NCBI GenBank assembly: GCA_025024175.1
Contig: QCXZ01000041.1
Span: 15,061,786-15,125,785 of the forward strand
DNA: 64,000 nucleotides
Reading direction: 5' to 3'
Origin: Rhyzopertha dominica
Lineage: Eukaryota > Arthropoda > Insecta > Coleoptera > Bostrichidae
Shown: one piece after another, positions 38,001 to 53,000 of the stretch
How the letters are laid out: each line of letters opens with the position of its first letter
Position numbering within the stretch: the first letter of the stretch is position 1
Program-made: the position numbers and the translations under genes
Notes under the pieces: generated by a model
The model's input: the letters and a program-made list of their open reading frames with translations, nothing else
Database searches by the model: none
Told to the model about the DNA's origin: nothing

Positions 38001-41000
38001 TTTAAAAGGAGACAATGATCATTATCCGATCATTGCCCAATTTCATTCTATAGAGCTTTAAAGTTAATTGTCAGTTTGTTAGTACTTTAAAGGGGCAAAT
38101 TATGTAGATTGAACTGAAAGTTGCGCAACTAGATTTTTCGATGTACTGGAAACCCGATGTTCATTCCCATTTGCATGTATATGTTTGTATTGTACCTGAA
38201 ATATGCACAAGATTTTCAGAAATATGTCCTGTATATTACAAAACATACATAATAACATTGGACAGATAGGGTATAAAATTTATATGATTATTAAGGAACA
38301 AATTAATTGAATATTTTTAACAATATTAAAAATTGTACATATTAACACTATATCTACTAACTTATTAATAGTATTTGTCAAAATAATTAATTATTAAATA
38401 TATTAATTAAATTAATATCGACAGAACGACAGACGTTTTTGGAACTTTATTTTTTTTAATTAAACGCAGTATTTGGCTCCTAAGTCCTCAGACAATTCCG
38501 TCACGTTTCGAAATTTTAATGTTATTTCGCCAACCCTCTATCATGTCAGCGAAGCATATTTATGGAATTTACCTCACGTCCGCTTGCACGTACCTACAAC
38601 TATTACTTAATAGTTTTAGGCAAACAAAAAGTGTTCAAATCACGTCAGTATATCTGATAATAGAAAATATATATTTGTTATAATTTCAGAGTTATATTTA
38701 TGACATTATTGTTTGATTATATTTAGTTCTGTTTGAAGTGCAAAAGAAAGTTGTAAGAAAGTAGAAAAATTCAACGTATCATCTGCAAAAACCTTTTCTT
38801 TTTCAAGATGGTTAAAAAATGGAACATTACTTAGAAGCATAAATTTAAACACTTTTAGTGCATTAATTTAAAAAACAAAATGACAAAATAATATTTCAAA
38901 ATCCCACCCACTTAGGTAGGTACATCAATACATTTTCAAATTATTTTGTTTGTACCTAGTCTAACATTGTTGGTTTCTAATTATATTTATGCCATACACA
39001 AAACGTATCTGGCATTTCGACATTTGTAAAATTTTTATAACCAGGTATTAAAAACCAGGCATGTTTTTATACCATTTACTTGATAGAATGAAGCAATTTG
39101 TTTTTTCTGCAAGAGTCTTTGGTTATATATGCTACTGCCTAAAACAATTTTTTAGTTAGTGCGATGCATCGGTAAATTAATTGTGGTCAAATAGGAGATT
39201 TTCAACTTTTAAGTATAACTTTTTTACTTAAAATTAAACGTGATTTAACAATATTTTACTATGAAATCGTCATAATTACAAGAAGGAAGATTGAGCCGCT
39301 TTTAATCACCAAAGAAGCCTGGGAGTGTAAATTTTCAGTTCAAAATGCTTATAGCCTAGGATAATCCAATAATCGAACTTTGAACAAGCGATTATGAACC
39401 CCTTTCTAAAGTGGATAGTATCTAACATTTATTAAAAATTAGAACTTAAATGGAACACTTAATATAATTATTTTATTTGCTTGAGTACTTAATTTACAGG
39501 ATTAACCCATTCAAAAATCATAATACCTTTAAGGTTAAGTATCTTCTTAAACTCAAATTGCCAGAAAATTAAAATATCGAGTACTTAAAACGTACTGCTG
39601 TGAGTTGTCATGTTCCGTTTACTCTACAAAGTAAGAATTAAGAATTTGCTCTATTTTTGTATTTTGAAACACCCCTCTTTAAGCTGTGTTCTCTCTTTTA
39701 TTAAAAATTCTATTAAACCTAGGAATACCTGGTAAGGGATGAGTTAAACATTAAACGCTTACTATCGTCAATCTAGTTTTAGCTTGAAGTATTTGTGAAC
39801 TTTAAATTTATATCGTCTGCCAAGTTGAAAATTGTGCTAGCCTGTTATGTATAGATATATATTATACTCTTATTGCCTTTGGAAAAAAGCTGCAATAAAT
39901 TTTAAAATGGTTTGGACATTATTTTACTTATAACTGATAGCGTCATCAGACTGAGTACCTACATCTTTATTTCAGACTATAATGTTCAAAATCATGCCTT
40001 TAAGTGCACAGAAAATTGCATATTTGTAAAGAAAATTATATTAACGATGGATATTTTACTTGTACATTTCGTTTCAGTAAGTATTTAGGTACACTGTTAT
40101 TTTAATGGGATGCGGGATGTTTGCTGTGAAAATGCTTTTCTTTCTTCTTTCAGTATTTTTGGGCACGTGGTTTTATTTAATCTTTTGTTAGAATTATGTC
40201 TTGAAATTATGAGTAACGATTGCAGACTATAACGAGCGAAAAATGATTAATTCTGGTTTACCGGTGTAAATTAATTTTAATCGGTATTAGTTGCTGTTGT
40301 TGCATTCACTCGCGTTTTACTTTTTTTTGCTGCAGATCACACATATTTGGTTGATTTAAAAAGTATATCATGAAAGTTCTTTTGCTTTACTCAAATTTAA
40401 AGTAAACAGAGTGTTGGAAATAAGGAACTGATACATACAATTAAAGGAATGCCTAACACGAATTCCTACTTCCTGTATAATTGAATATTTTTTTAATACA
40501 GCACCACTATGCTCAAGAATTATAATTTCAAACAGAGTCGCGCGATTCGGCACCTTTATTCTCACCTGTTGCTGTGCTCCACTGATGGATGTTCTCCTCT
40601 TCTGTCACACTTCACTTTGTTTCTGGTGGAGTGTCCCGTGCAGTTCGGCTGCTTCTTCTTTGACGAGTGGTGCGCGATTGACAACACCTCCAGCCTCCTG
40701 TTGCATCTTGTGCGTCCCGTTTGACGTCTTTTGGACATCCTGACAGGTCGTGTCACATGCGTGATAGCGGCGCCGAAGAGGCCCTCGACGCCAGCGGCGC
40801 CGGTTGTTGATAGTGGGGAGGGATGGTACAACCGAAATATCCTTAGGGGGTGTACCTAGGCTTGGATGGTTTCAATGTCCTGTCAAGAAGTCACGATTTT
40901 TTTATTTTCCATTAAACAATAAAACTCTAAAATAATTCTGGAGGTGGTTCAATAGTTGCCTGTTATACATTTGAGCAGAAGTCTCAGACTTCCTACCTTA

Positions 41001-44000
41001 AATTCGAATAGGTGTAATGTCAGATACAAGATATAAATAGGCCTATCATGATATGATTAATGAAAAAATGAGTTTTTTCCATTTTATTTAAAAAGTGCGA
41101 TTAATAATTTTTATAGAATGTCAAAACATTTAATGCGACTACCTATCTATACTTTAAAGTTGTTTCTTGTGTGTAGTTTGCGCAATTGCTTGTAGAAAAT
41201 ACTTTATCATTCCAATACGGTAGGCTTCAGCGATTTGTAAGGCTTTTTTGGCGACAGCGCCGATAGCGCCGTTCCAATGAATAGCTGCAAACGATATTCT
41301 ACTATTTCAGACGATAATTTAAAATAAATATTATCAAGAAAGTTGGCAAAAAATGCGAGAATAGCGTTGGCACTAGAAATAACAATTCACATACTGTCCG
41401 CTTCAAGCAAAATGGTCAATATCTACCACGCTATTACCTTGGTAAAGCGTTTTGGTTTGGACCCAACTAGATGATCTAAATACTCCACTACATTACTTAT
41501 AGAAGTGTCGTATCAAGCCGACGGAGGCGCTGATGAAATGTCACCGTGAATTTACAGAAGTTTCCGGTACTGGAATAGTAAAACTTATTATTATTGACAG
41601 TTGAACAAGTTATTTAAAATGAGAGTTGAAATTTTGAATTTTGTTTAAAACTGTAACACTTTGGTAATTTAGAATTAAAAGTTTAATTTTGGTTATCATT
41701 TTAACATTATGAAACTGGTAGCATACTTATTAAATAATAAATGGTTGGTCATGGAAGAATGAAGAATGCATCGTGACCGTCAGTATTTTTATATTTTTCA
41801 TACTGTTTGACGTGCTGTTTAGCGCTAATCATTAACATCCCTCAGTTAGTCCCACATAAATTGCAGCACAATCATTATAAGAAAAGCTAAAAAAATTGAA
41901 AGATTTTAGAGTTGACTTTTATCTTTGTAACGGACTTACCGGAATCCAAAGCAACCTGCGTTGACCAGTCTTCTATTTTAAATGAAATTAAAAATTTTAA
42001 CTCTCCATTTTAAATAATTTTTCATTTTTCAATGACAAAAACAAAAGGTTGAAATTTTAGACTTTTTGGGTTGGACCACGTCTGTTTTTGGAATAACGTC
42101 GAAGTTTCGCCCGCACTTGCAAGGACATGAACAAGGAGTATGGAATATGGTACAATGCGAGAAACACCTGCGAGATGAACCAAATCCCAAGGAGGAAAGA
42201 GAGCGAAAACGGAGTTTCGGCCTCAGGGGTTATTGGGGGTTCTTGCAGTGATAACAAATGAATGTGAAAATGTGAAGTAGATTTTTATTGGGAGCTGTTA
42301 TTTGCAGATGTATTTTTGACACCTTGATTCCTAAAAAATACACATAACTACCCGTAATGCGTTAACAGTAATTTTATGGATTATGTACTCATCTAGCGCC
42401 ATGCAGGTAAAACTTAATTGGGAGTAACTGTATTTGCTTATACCACAGAGGATACTCAGAACAAAGTGATCGATTTATTCCTGATTAATATGTGATAAGC
42501 ACCGCTCTTTTACTACACAAAAACCGTGATGTTGTTGCCTTGGTGGCCTACATAGAGCTAAATGTGTGTGAAAAAATGATAATTATATATTTTGGTTACA
42601 TCCCCTTCTGCTGTCCAAGCATCCCAACTCTCCTCATAACGCCATATAAACGTTAGTCTAACCTTTCATACCATATTCCACACTCCTTGTTCCTGTACTG
42701 ATGATGTCCCTTACAATTGCTGGCGAAACGTCGACCTTATTCCAAAAACAGACGCTGTCTAACTCAAAAAAACTAAGATTTTTAAACTTTAAAGCTAATT
42801 GTTTCCATTTTTTTAATATTGTATCAAAAAATAATAGATTTATCGATCGGTTAACTATTTTATATTTTCTTCCATAATTTTTCAAAATCATATATACAAG
42901 AGTTTTTTACCATATGTAAAATTAATTATTGATACCCAGCAACCAATAGGTAGAAGGAATAACCATCTGGTATCATCAGGACTTTGTGTTAAAACAACAT
43001 TTGAAAATTCAAAGCAGTTGCCTAGCTAAACAGAGACGTTTTGATTGTTGTGCCTTCAACATCTAAAGACAGAACTAGAGGAGCATGTTCGGCAGGGGCG
43101 CCGACTCCATGGGTGCTCGGGTGCCCCAGCACCCACGAGAAGTAAATTGTGGGTGCGGAGCACCCACGACCAAATAGGCTTCAACACATGTACCATAAAT
43201 TCAAACTGATTTATCACAGATATAAAAAAGAACTCTTTGTCAAATTTATCAAATTAGAGCGTCTACAGTGCTATCAGATGATTCAAGCCCACCCAGCCTT
43301 GTTTTAGAATTTCTTGTGAAAGCAAGTACGTGGAAATGTAGCTCACTTTTTTAATATCTGATTTTTTTATTTATTATATTGGAATTTTGATTTATGTGAA
43401 CCATTTCAAGTATTAATCTCTTGTTTGTATTACTTTCTTTATCCTAAATTTTCACATTATCCCACTTAATATGATGTCCATGTGTGCAGTAAGTGAGCAT
43501 CTATCCCTTTGTTTAGTTATATCACTTTTGTAGACGGCCAATCTATTAACCATCCATTGTGATACCTGTACTATGTGTACTTGCCTTCACAATCCTCACA
43601 TTCCAAACATATATTATAGAACATTTGCATGATATTTTGCAGGTATTTTTGATTTTAGTGTTGCGAGTAGGGTTGAGCCATGCTTCTTGTTCTCAATTGT
43701 AATTTTTATGTTTTCATTTTTTAAACGTTCTGAATAATTTTGTTGTCAATCCAGTAATGTTTGGTAGGGATACATACATTCTATGATCTACTGTTTGTAG
43801 GTTTTTGTCAACCATAGGATCATGATTTACCCTCTGCCCCACGTTACTCTGCATACTACCGTTAGCTGTGTTTGCGTTACATGAAGTGTTGATAAATCAG
43901 TAGTTTTATGTATCAACGCTCTCGGGTATGAATTGTGTATTAGTAAATTTTCTAATTTTTTAATTTTTTTCAATAAATTGTGAATATTTTATTTTAATAA

Positions 44001-47000
44001 TTCTATGTTTCATCTGTTTTACACAGTTTATTTTAACTTGTGTCGAATGATTTGAGACGTAGTTTATATACCTCCCCGATGAGGTTGGTTTCCGTTACCA
44101 ATACAGTATTATTTTATATTTTTTTCGTATACCTTTGGTTTCAAAAAAGAGTACTCCACATTCTACTTCTCGTTCTGTAGTGAATTGAACACAGTTTCTT
44201 TCATAAAAAAGTTTGTCGATGACTAATGCTGGTACCAACAAAGGCACTAGGACAAATCTAGCATTTTTGTACTTATTTTTTTCTTCTTACGTATCTTTCT
44301 ATTTATATCATACATATTTCTGTCATATTGCATGTGTACCTATTGAGCTCTATTGGACGGATTCATAGATACTATTTTCACGATTATGTTAGCATGAGCA
44401 CCCACGAGGTTTTCTAAAAGCTGGCGCTCCTGATGTTCGGTTTAGTATTATAACTTGTTTTTGTAAAACGTATTCTTGGAAGAGTTCTAATATTTGTAGA
44501 TATGTTTAAAGGAGGCTAAATCTGGACTATGCATGGGTCTCTAGGTCAGTAACTACTCGCTGCCGAACAAAACTAGTCCATTAGAGAGAAAGTCGCACAT
44601 CAATTATCTAAGCTTTTTAAACGTCGCAGTTTTGTTATTACTTCTTTCTGAACCATTAAATACTGAACCTTGTATTAACTCAAGTCTGTATTTCTTCTGC
44701 GTACATAGAGCACGAATATACCTTCAATGATTCTTACCGGCATGATTATCTCGATTTGTACACAAGGATGTTCAGCGGGACATTCTGCTTAAAATCTGGA
44801 CTCTGGTTTCCTTACCGAATATCTGGCCAATCCAGTGAATTCCTCACCAACTAGCAACCTTATGCTTATTCACTCGACGTCCTTTGATGGGTCTCTTCTA
44901 TTTGGTAGCCTTGTTAAGAGTATGAAGTTTTCACTTTTTAAATAATTTTTTGTCAATGTTTGAGTAGTTGTATTCGAATAGAATTTTTTTTATATACGAT
45001 AATCTTGATATTAGGACAAAAAAGTTTTCTTGCTTAAATTGTTAATAAAGCACAAAAATATTTAAATAAATCTATAAGATTTCTGCATACTTCTTTTTTA
45101 TCCGATAAAGACAGGAACTTCGTATAGTCCTTGCATGCTTGTGAACTTTTGGCAATAAGTTGATAAAATACTTACTGGCAAAAATAGATATGCTTTTATT
45201 TGCTTTATGAATGTTATTGAAATATTTAATTGGTCTCTCCACTTTAAATTNGAGAAGGTGTTTGTTCTACCCTAGTTTTAAATTTGTCGGATTTCTACCT
45301 TTGATTGAATAAGTGAGATATTTATATTGTTGTCTTGTATTAAATTCAATCTCAGTTCACTACCGTTCCAATTTCCTTGCAGCTAGAATTTAGCAGAAAA
45401 ACATTTTGTGCACACAAACAGCTTTCTTGAATTCTCCGAAGTCCTATCTACGCCACTGTTACTATATTTGAAAATTTTTGTTTGTTGCTTCGTCTACAGC
45501 CGAATCGAAGTTCATTCGCTACGTAACGATCTGTTTTGTAAACTGTCCGTGTCCTAAAATATAATAGATAAAAAATTGTGAGCTGTTGACATCCAGTTCG
45601 ACAATGACTCGTGCTGTCTTAGTGTGCATGTAACGGAGCGAGATGATATTATTTATTTTTTACTCATAAAAAACTTGCTATTTACTACAGAACGATGTGC
45701 TGAAAGCGTTTGTCTGAACGGATTATTGCTGATCGTTCTTTATCGTGCAGCTCTCCAGTTTTTACCAAAAAAGATACCCACCGTACTTGCTTGACTTTAC
45801 AACTTTCGAGTTTTTGCTATTTTTGCTTCAAATACATTATTTTTTCTGTCTACGTCACTGCTACAATCTAAGGGTGGTCACAACCTCCCAACAGAGATTC
45901 AAATAGAGAAGTTGCTGTACTGTACAGACTGTCAATAAAGCAATGCATAAAATTTAGAATAACGCGAAACAAGTTACTTAAAATTTAAACAGAGATTTAT
46001 TTTGAGATGATTAAAACAAAGTAGTTTGTTACTATAACGTCGTCAAGAGTTTTTTATAAAACCATATGCATTTTTGTCATTCTAGCCCTCATTATCTAAG
46101 AAATACAACCATTACGTCATTTGGCAGAAAAACAGTCAAATGGGAGCAATTGTAAAAATCATTAACATATCCATAAATAAGAAGTTTGAAAATAATACAA
46201 AAATACGAGTACGTCATCAAGTAACTGATATCAACATTTAATGAATTGAGAAGAGGTTTAGAATTAGCAAAACACATTTTTACTGACGTTCTATAAAAGC
46301 CACTTTTCGATTGTCATTCTGGTTTTAAAACATACTTTTAAGCACTAGTTTCTAAAAGCATATGTGCACTACAAATGACACATTGTTGTAGTTAAAAATG
46401 CGCAAAAAAATAAAAAGGAAACATATTTTGTCTATTTATTATAAATATGAAACATACAAATGCTTACATTACTAAATTGAATATTGGCGCCCAGAACTTC
46501 TTTCTTCTTTTTGGATAATTTCAATTGATGTCTAAATAGAATATTCAAAATAATGCATTGATTAACATCTACTATTCATTATTGTAACAACTCGTTAGGA
46601 AACCTTGTCTTTTAGGCACTTCGACGTGTCTAAAAGGCACTCATTTCGTAACTTATTATTAAATAGCTATTTACACATCGATATGTCCGAATTATTGCAG
46701 TCTTGACATTGTCCAATTTGTACATAGACACTTTGGACACCGGCGTGGCCATTTTCCATCTCCCCTGCGACCTCCTTATCTATTAGAAAAATGTCATCAA
46801 GGTAGCGACGTACAGCTACACCAAAATGTGGTGGTACACCATCTTGCTAGAAGCAATGTCTTCTGGGAATACTATTGTCCTGCTCATTCGGAAATATCTC
46901 AGCTAGTGCAAGCTTCAAATCACCCCTGAGAAATTCTAAATGCCTATATGCCGTAAGATTATCTTTAAAAAATAAGGACCTATAATGCCTGGCTTCAGCT

Positions 47001-50000
47001 TCTGAGGACGTTCGTGTGTACTTGTGAAGCCAGTGTGGATCTTCTCGTGACCATAACGACAATAAATTGTGGTGATTGACTACCTGTATACCGTTTAAAT
47101 AAAAATTTTGATTGAGTGGTATGCGTCGTTGTTTATTGCCAACACAGGTTTCGATTTTCCTCGGCTTCTAATAAAATGATTCATTTTCCGTCATCCTTTT
47201 AATTTGGAATGACCAGATCTTGGCATCCTTCCGGCTACTATCGTGCAACAAGTCTGCGAACAGACCATCATTGTTTGGATTCGTTTAGTGTACGTTAGAC
47301 ACACCGTTTTAATTAAACATGCAGATCACATATTTAAATTACTTGTTTGTGAATTGCCAATGTAAATATTATGTTTGAGAATCATCAATGTCTAATTTTT
47401 AGAAAGTCGGCTTTTGTTAAATTTGGCAATACTTCAGACTGAACTTGTTGAACATCAACATTCCAAGAAATTGCAAGAACTCGATTGGTATCTATGGACA
47501 AAAAGTTATCGTCTGTAGATTTTGAATTCTCTCAGTTTCACTGGAACCCACAGATGATAACTTTTTGTCTATTAATTCTAGTGGACGTTTTTGTTATTTC
47601 TGGAACTGTCTTCGTTGATTCAATATACTCAACAAGTGCTTGTGTCAAATTGTAAATTGACTGATCACACTTTGAAGATTATTGCCTATTTCTCTATGTA
47701 ATTTTTAACGTCAATTTAAGCACGCATTAAAAATGCATTGGTTCTATTTAAAAAATTGATGACGTCATATCTTTGTTGTAGTACCAAAGTGCTTTGTTTT
47801 AGTCGTCTCAAAATAAAGGTGTTTTTGAATATTGAGTTATCAGGTTCATCGTGTGGTTTGCAAATTCCCAATTGATACGCGCTACAAGGAACGCACGCAC
47901 TGGCAAAATACGCCTTTTTGGTATCTATGTCTGTAAAATTGCAAATTATTTCTAAAGATAATAAAGTGAGATACGGTAAATTGGACTAAAATATTTAATG
48001 ATGCATACCTATGCCCTACATATAGAAATGCCGATCCAACTTTTAATAATTGCCTTGTGTAGGTTTTAAAGTTTTGTCCGCTAATTGAATTATCCTGGAG
48101 AATAGTGGCTCACAACTATTTCATTTATTTAGAACGAATCTGTATAACGAAGGCGCGTGGGTTCTTATTTTAATTCCTCGCTTAGCATTGTATCGGGCGA
48201 ATTCTGTCTGTAAGGTAGGCCGATGGAGATAAATGTATTATGCACTGTTTGTTACCTTTTTTTCGCTTTAGAAACGCTTGTTCGTAACGTCGTCTATGAA
48301 CTTGAAGTGGTGCTTAAAGAGCAGCTGCGGGATATTATCGTATTATTATTCGTGTGCTGAAGAGTTTTTAACGTCATTCCTTGAAGGCATAATTAATTGT
48401 AGTGAAATGGAATATCATAGTTAATTAGCATTGTTTCATTGCATGCCATTTTCAGGCAAAAGCATCATCTAAATAAGCACTGTTTTGTGTATTGAAGCTT
48501 CTAAATATAAGAGCTAGATGTGATGTTCCATCTAAAAGGGTTTGTTGCACAACTCCTCTTTTTTTAACATTTTGTAAGCAGTAAAGGGAGACAGACAAAC
48601 AAGAATACCATGTTTTATGACTTTGCGGTCTTCATGTCAGATAGTATCCTCGTATTGCTTATTTACTGCCATTTGTTGCGACAAAAATTCATTATTTGTA
48701 CTGTGTTTTAGAGGGACAATAATATAGCTAGTGTGTAGCTTGATAACAGTTTCGTTGTTTAATAGTTTCATGGATATTCTTTAATGCTTCACTACTGTTA
48801 ATTATTTTTCTGTCAGTAAATCGCTATGGAAGATTGGTGGATCTTACTAAAGAAGTATCGATAGAAAAAAAGTTCTTCAAAGTTTATTTCGAACATAGCC
48901 CTTTGAACTTTTTGACCCTGGCGAATCCGGTAGGACCTATCTCGGAACCTAATAGAGAGGACTGATACTGGCGAACAAAACAGGTCCAGGCTTGAATGGT
49001 ACGTTTTTAGAGTTAAACCATATAAATCCTCGAAAACTGATGTAGCCTACTATCTTATGCTTCAAAAGGNGTTGGATGAACTGGCGACACCCCTATGCAA
49101 TCTATATAGAGGGNGTATAGCTATCGGTTACGTTCGCCTTAGCTGTAAAAAAGTTTAGGTAATCTTGGCGAGATTCCTACGCCCAGGCTAAAGTTTCCAG
49201 GACAGTCAGTTTAACGTTATTTCTCTCAAAGGCTATGAAGAAATTATTTGATAGGCACATCACGGACAACGCCTCAGTGAACATGCATTTGCATCGATGC
49301 CAGTTTGCTGGCCAAGCAGGAAAATCCTTTGTATTGCCGGCTTTACATGAGCAACTAATAAAATTGGAAAGGTTAACGAGAAAAAAGAACTGCTTTAATA
49401 GCACCTCATTTTACTCAATTAAGAGAACTGTGCTTATAAGCTGAATCGCAAAGGCTTCTGTAGGACGTGCAATTGGAAAATTGTATTTATAAAGGGTTGT
49501 CTGCAGGCAGGCATCTTGTCGCCGCTGTGGAGCCTTCTAGTAGAAAGTAGATGATCTCTTAAGGGCACTGAACCATAGAGGTTTACGTACATCAGCGAGA
49601 GTGTTCATTAGAAAAAGATACCTTGAACGGTTTAAGGAAGGAAAGGGTATACTGCTGAAGAATAAGGTCAAATGCCATTAGATACTAGGATGACGTCCAA
49701 CCCTCATATACCTCACTTACCAGTCATCGAACAAAAGCTTCATCGACCTGAAAGTACATGACTGGAAACCGAAAATGCTAACTGGGTGTATTACGTAAAG
49801 TTAGATATACGTCATTTGGTCAACAAGGGTGCAAAGGACAAGCTGAGCAAGCTACAAAAAAATTGCATGCCTGGAATTGCTGGATTTGCCTCCGTTGCAC
49901 CCTGTTATAATATCAGGCGTACTAATGGCAATCATCATGAATAATGAAAAACCAGTAATCATGGAGATACAGCCGTTAGAAAAGGAACGCTCACCGAAAT

Positions 50001-53000
50001 ATTTGAGAGCTTATATGCTAGCTACATGGTGAGCACGACTTCAGACAGAAGCAGCATGATGTTTGACTTTCAGAAACCTTTCATGGTATTTTTCGCCGTA
50101 GCGGAGACGCTAGCCATACAACACAATATGCGAAAGCGTAAACCTAGGCAGCAACCGTTTTTCAAGCTGAAGTCGAGGCAGTCACACACATTTTAGGGTA
50201 ATGATAAGGAGGGCCTGATATAAAAAGCGCATCTGAATAATGACCGCCAGCTAGGTGGCAGTTTTGGAAAATACAACTATAACGCTACAAGGTGGTAAAT
50301 GAATGCCTAGATGACACATTGGAATGGATTCGTGGGCACCAAGAGATCGAAGGCATCGAAAGAGGAGGCCTAAGAGGATCTTTACTGGCAGTTTGTCTGA
50401 AGTAAAAGTTACAGAAGTGCTACAGTTAAGCAAACCTCTTAACAGTACTGGACTGCTTACAAAACATTTATATTTATATTTCAAGAAACGCTAAACTAGA
50501 ATTTCCAATTGTATTAATCTTGTACTCGCTGGTCTAGATCTCACCCGTCGAATCAGTGTGGCTAAAGAATTCCCCTTTTCTCTGGAAAAGTGAACGCTAT
50601 TTTGGATCTGTTGTATATTCGAAGGTGCGCTTCATAACCATGTTATCATCTAGATAGACTAGACAAGTTTTGCACTTAAGTCCACATAACGTCAGTTCCA
50701 TTAGTCGCTCAAACGTAGACGGAGTATTGCATAGGCCGAATGGCATTGCAGCAAACTAGTATAGATCCGTAGTAAACGCAAATGATGCTACTACATTTCG
50801 AAAGTGCCTTGAGGAGGATGAAATTTCTTCCCATATGTGAGTTTTCAGTAGTGAATTAACATCTTTACTTATATATGTTTAATACGTAGTGTACAACGGA
50901 ATGTTTTGCCACAAAACGAAGCATTTTGCTATTTCCTTTGTACCCTTGAAATCAAGAGAGAGCAGAGTTTTCGCTAATTACGTCACTTTTGTAAGGACTC
51001 AAATATTATTAATAGAAGAATAGAAGAAATAGGCAGTTTTTCATGCAACAAAAAAGATAGGATTATGTGTATTTTAACTTCCTTTATCAAGCAATAAAAA
51101 AATTGTAAAAATATTGTTATACTTACTGAAAAACACTCCGGTAATCACGATCACTTTTAGGGGTAAAAAAAATATTGTTCAATAAATGGTAAATACTATC
51201 TGCTTATGAACTAGATTTTCTTGCGGTGAGTTTTTATTATTGTTGCGTGCCAGAGGAATAGTCAGAGCCATCTGTGGACCAGAGCTGCAGGCAGCTGGAA
51301 GCGCCTGGAAGGTGTCGCTTCTGGAAATTTCAATGGAAGTATAAATAGCCCGACGGAGAGAGTGCGGACAGTTCTGAATTCGAATAGCGATTATCAAGCG
51401 AGCGGAAGACTTAGTGAAGCAATTGTTTTTAGTGCTAGTGTGTGCAGTATAGTGCTTTAGTGAATTAGTAGTGTTAAAACAGTAGCGTTTTGAACTAGTT
51501 GTATTTAGCTTAGTGTATTTGGTTCCGGCCCGAAAACGAGCAAACACTGGAGTTCACTTAACACACCACACAATTTTCGATGAACATGCTCTGCACTTTT
51601 TATTTTTCGGAAGTAAAACAACAAAATATGACAACAATGACTTTGTGGAATCTCCACTTCAGAGCACAGTAACTTTTGACACTACTTTATTGATATCGAG
51701 AATTTTCTATGGACTGTCACCTGTCAAATGCGCTATACTGTGGCTTGTTAAATAAGTATTGCTAGAGATATGCTACTTTAAACCTATCTATTGGGAAAAC
51801 AGAAATTACTTTCTCCTCAACTTTATGTATCAGAATTACACCTTGGTTAATTCTAAATTATTAGCAAAAGTTCTTATACCTTTTAAACAACGGACCAAAA
51901 TTCTATTTTTTAAATTTGCTTTTTTCAGACGTGCTGTAGACAAAAATTGATCACCGTTCAACAATACCTTTAAAATATCACACTTACAGTTAACAATACT
52001 TATTCTTTATTGTTCCAGGCCAACTGGATATCAATAGTTTGTTCATTATTTGGTGGTGAAGAATATACAAGAATATACAAACATTTAGTTTAATATGACT
52101 GGTACTACCCCAATCCATTCACATCAATCTACTAATCTTTGTTGTCATTGCTATGAACTAATATTTTAATCAGATTTTATTTTCTTAATCTATGATCTTT
52201 TAAGTAATATATTTTATATTATTATGACATCAACACTGATTATCTTCGATTATACAGATTTGCAGGATTGACTCATTGAATTTGTTACTTAGTATTCATA
52301 TACAGGAGGTACCCGCAGTATATCAGAAAGCGCCTTTTTTTGTCTGAATCACCCTGATCTATAGGTACCGATTTAGCGAAGATANTATTTCAACATAATT
52401 TGTCGATTTGCGCTTTAAGTTCATACCTAATTTCTACCATTCGTACATGCCTGTTTGTAGGCACCTTACTTCCTTGTGTAATGTAATAGGTACCAATACA
52501 AAAGTAAGACGTAATGTCTAAAAGCTGAAAGCTCGCATAGTGGATCAGAAACCTATGTTTACCCATTTTCCCGCGACGTAGGTAAAATTTTAAACCTTAA
52601 GTAGTTATCGCATTCTTTTTGGATCCCAGACGTAATTTAGTGGACAGCTTGCATTGTATTTTAATTAAGCGGTTGTCCTTTGCAGACTTCTAATTAGCGG
52701 CGATGCTATTTGTGGAAATCAATATGCAACCCAAGTGCAGTAAAAAAAAAAGGTATATTTGCGTAACAGACTTCGTTTAATTTGATCCTGTAAGTTCTCG
52801 ACACTAAATACGAAAATTAAGGGATTTTTTTTTTCAATTTAAGGGTGTAAAATTTGTTTGTGTCCTTTCTATCGTGGGAGGTAGCATCACCGCATAAGGG
52901 CGAAACAAATTCCAAATTCCCCGCTTCTCATTAGAGAATATTTATGATGTAAAAAAAGCTAATTTGAGGATGCGGTGCTCCGGATGGTAATGCGATTGAA

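Noticed and set aside
42690..42732. Possible second hammerhead ribozyme (CTGATGA ... GGCGAAACGTC)
   Set aside because: The bases after CTGATGA and before GAAA do not form a G-C closed stem II and no stem I partner is present.
51179..51547. 122-codon minus-strand ORF over the heat-shock-type promoter
   Set aside because: It reads through promoter elements and a GT/AC-rich leader; composition is explained by those repeats and no domain is visible.
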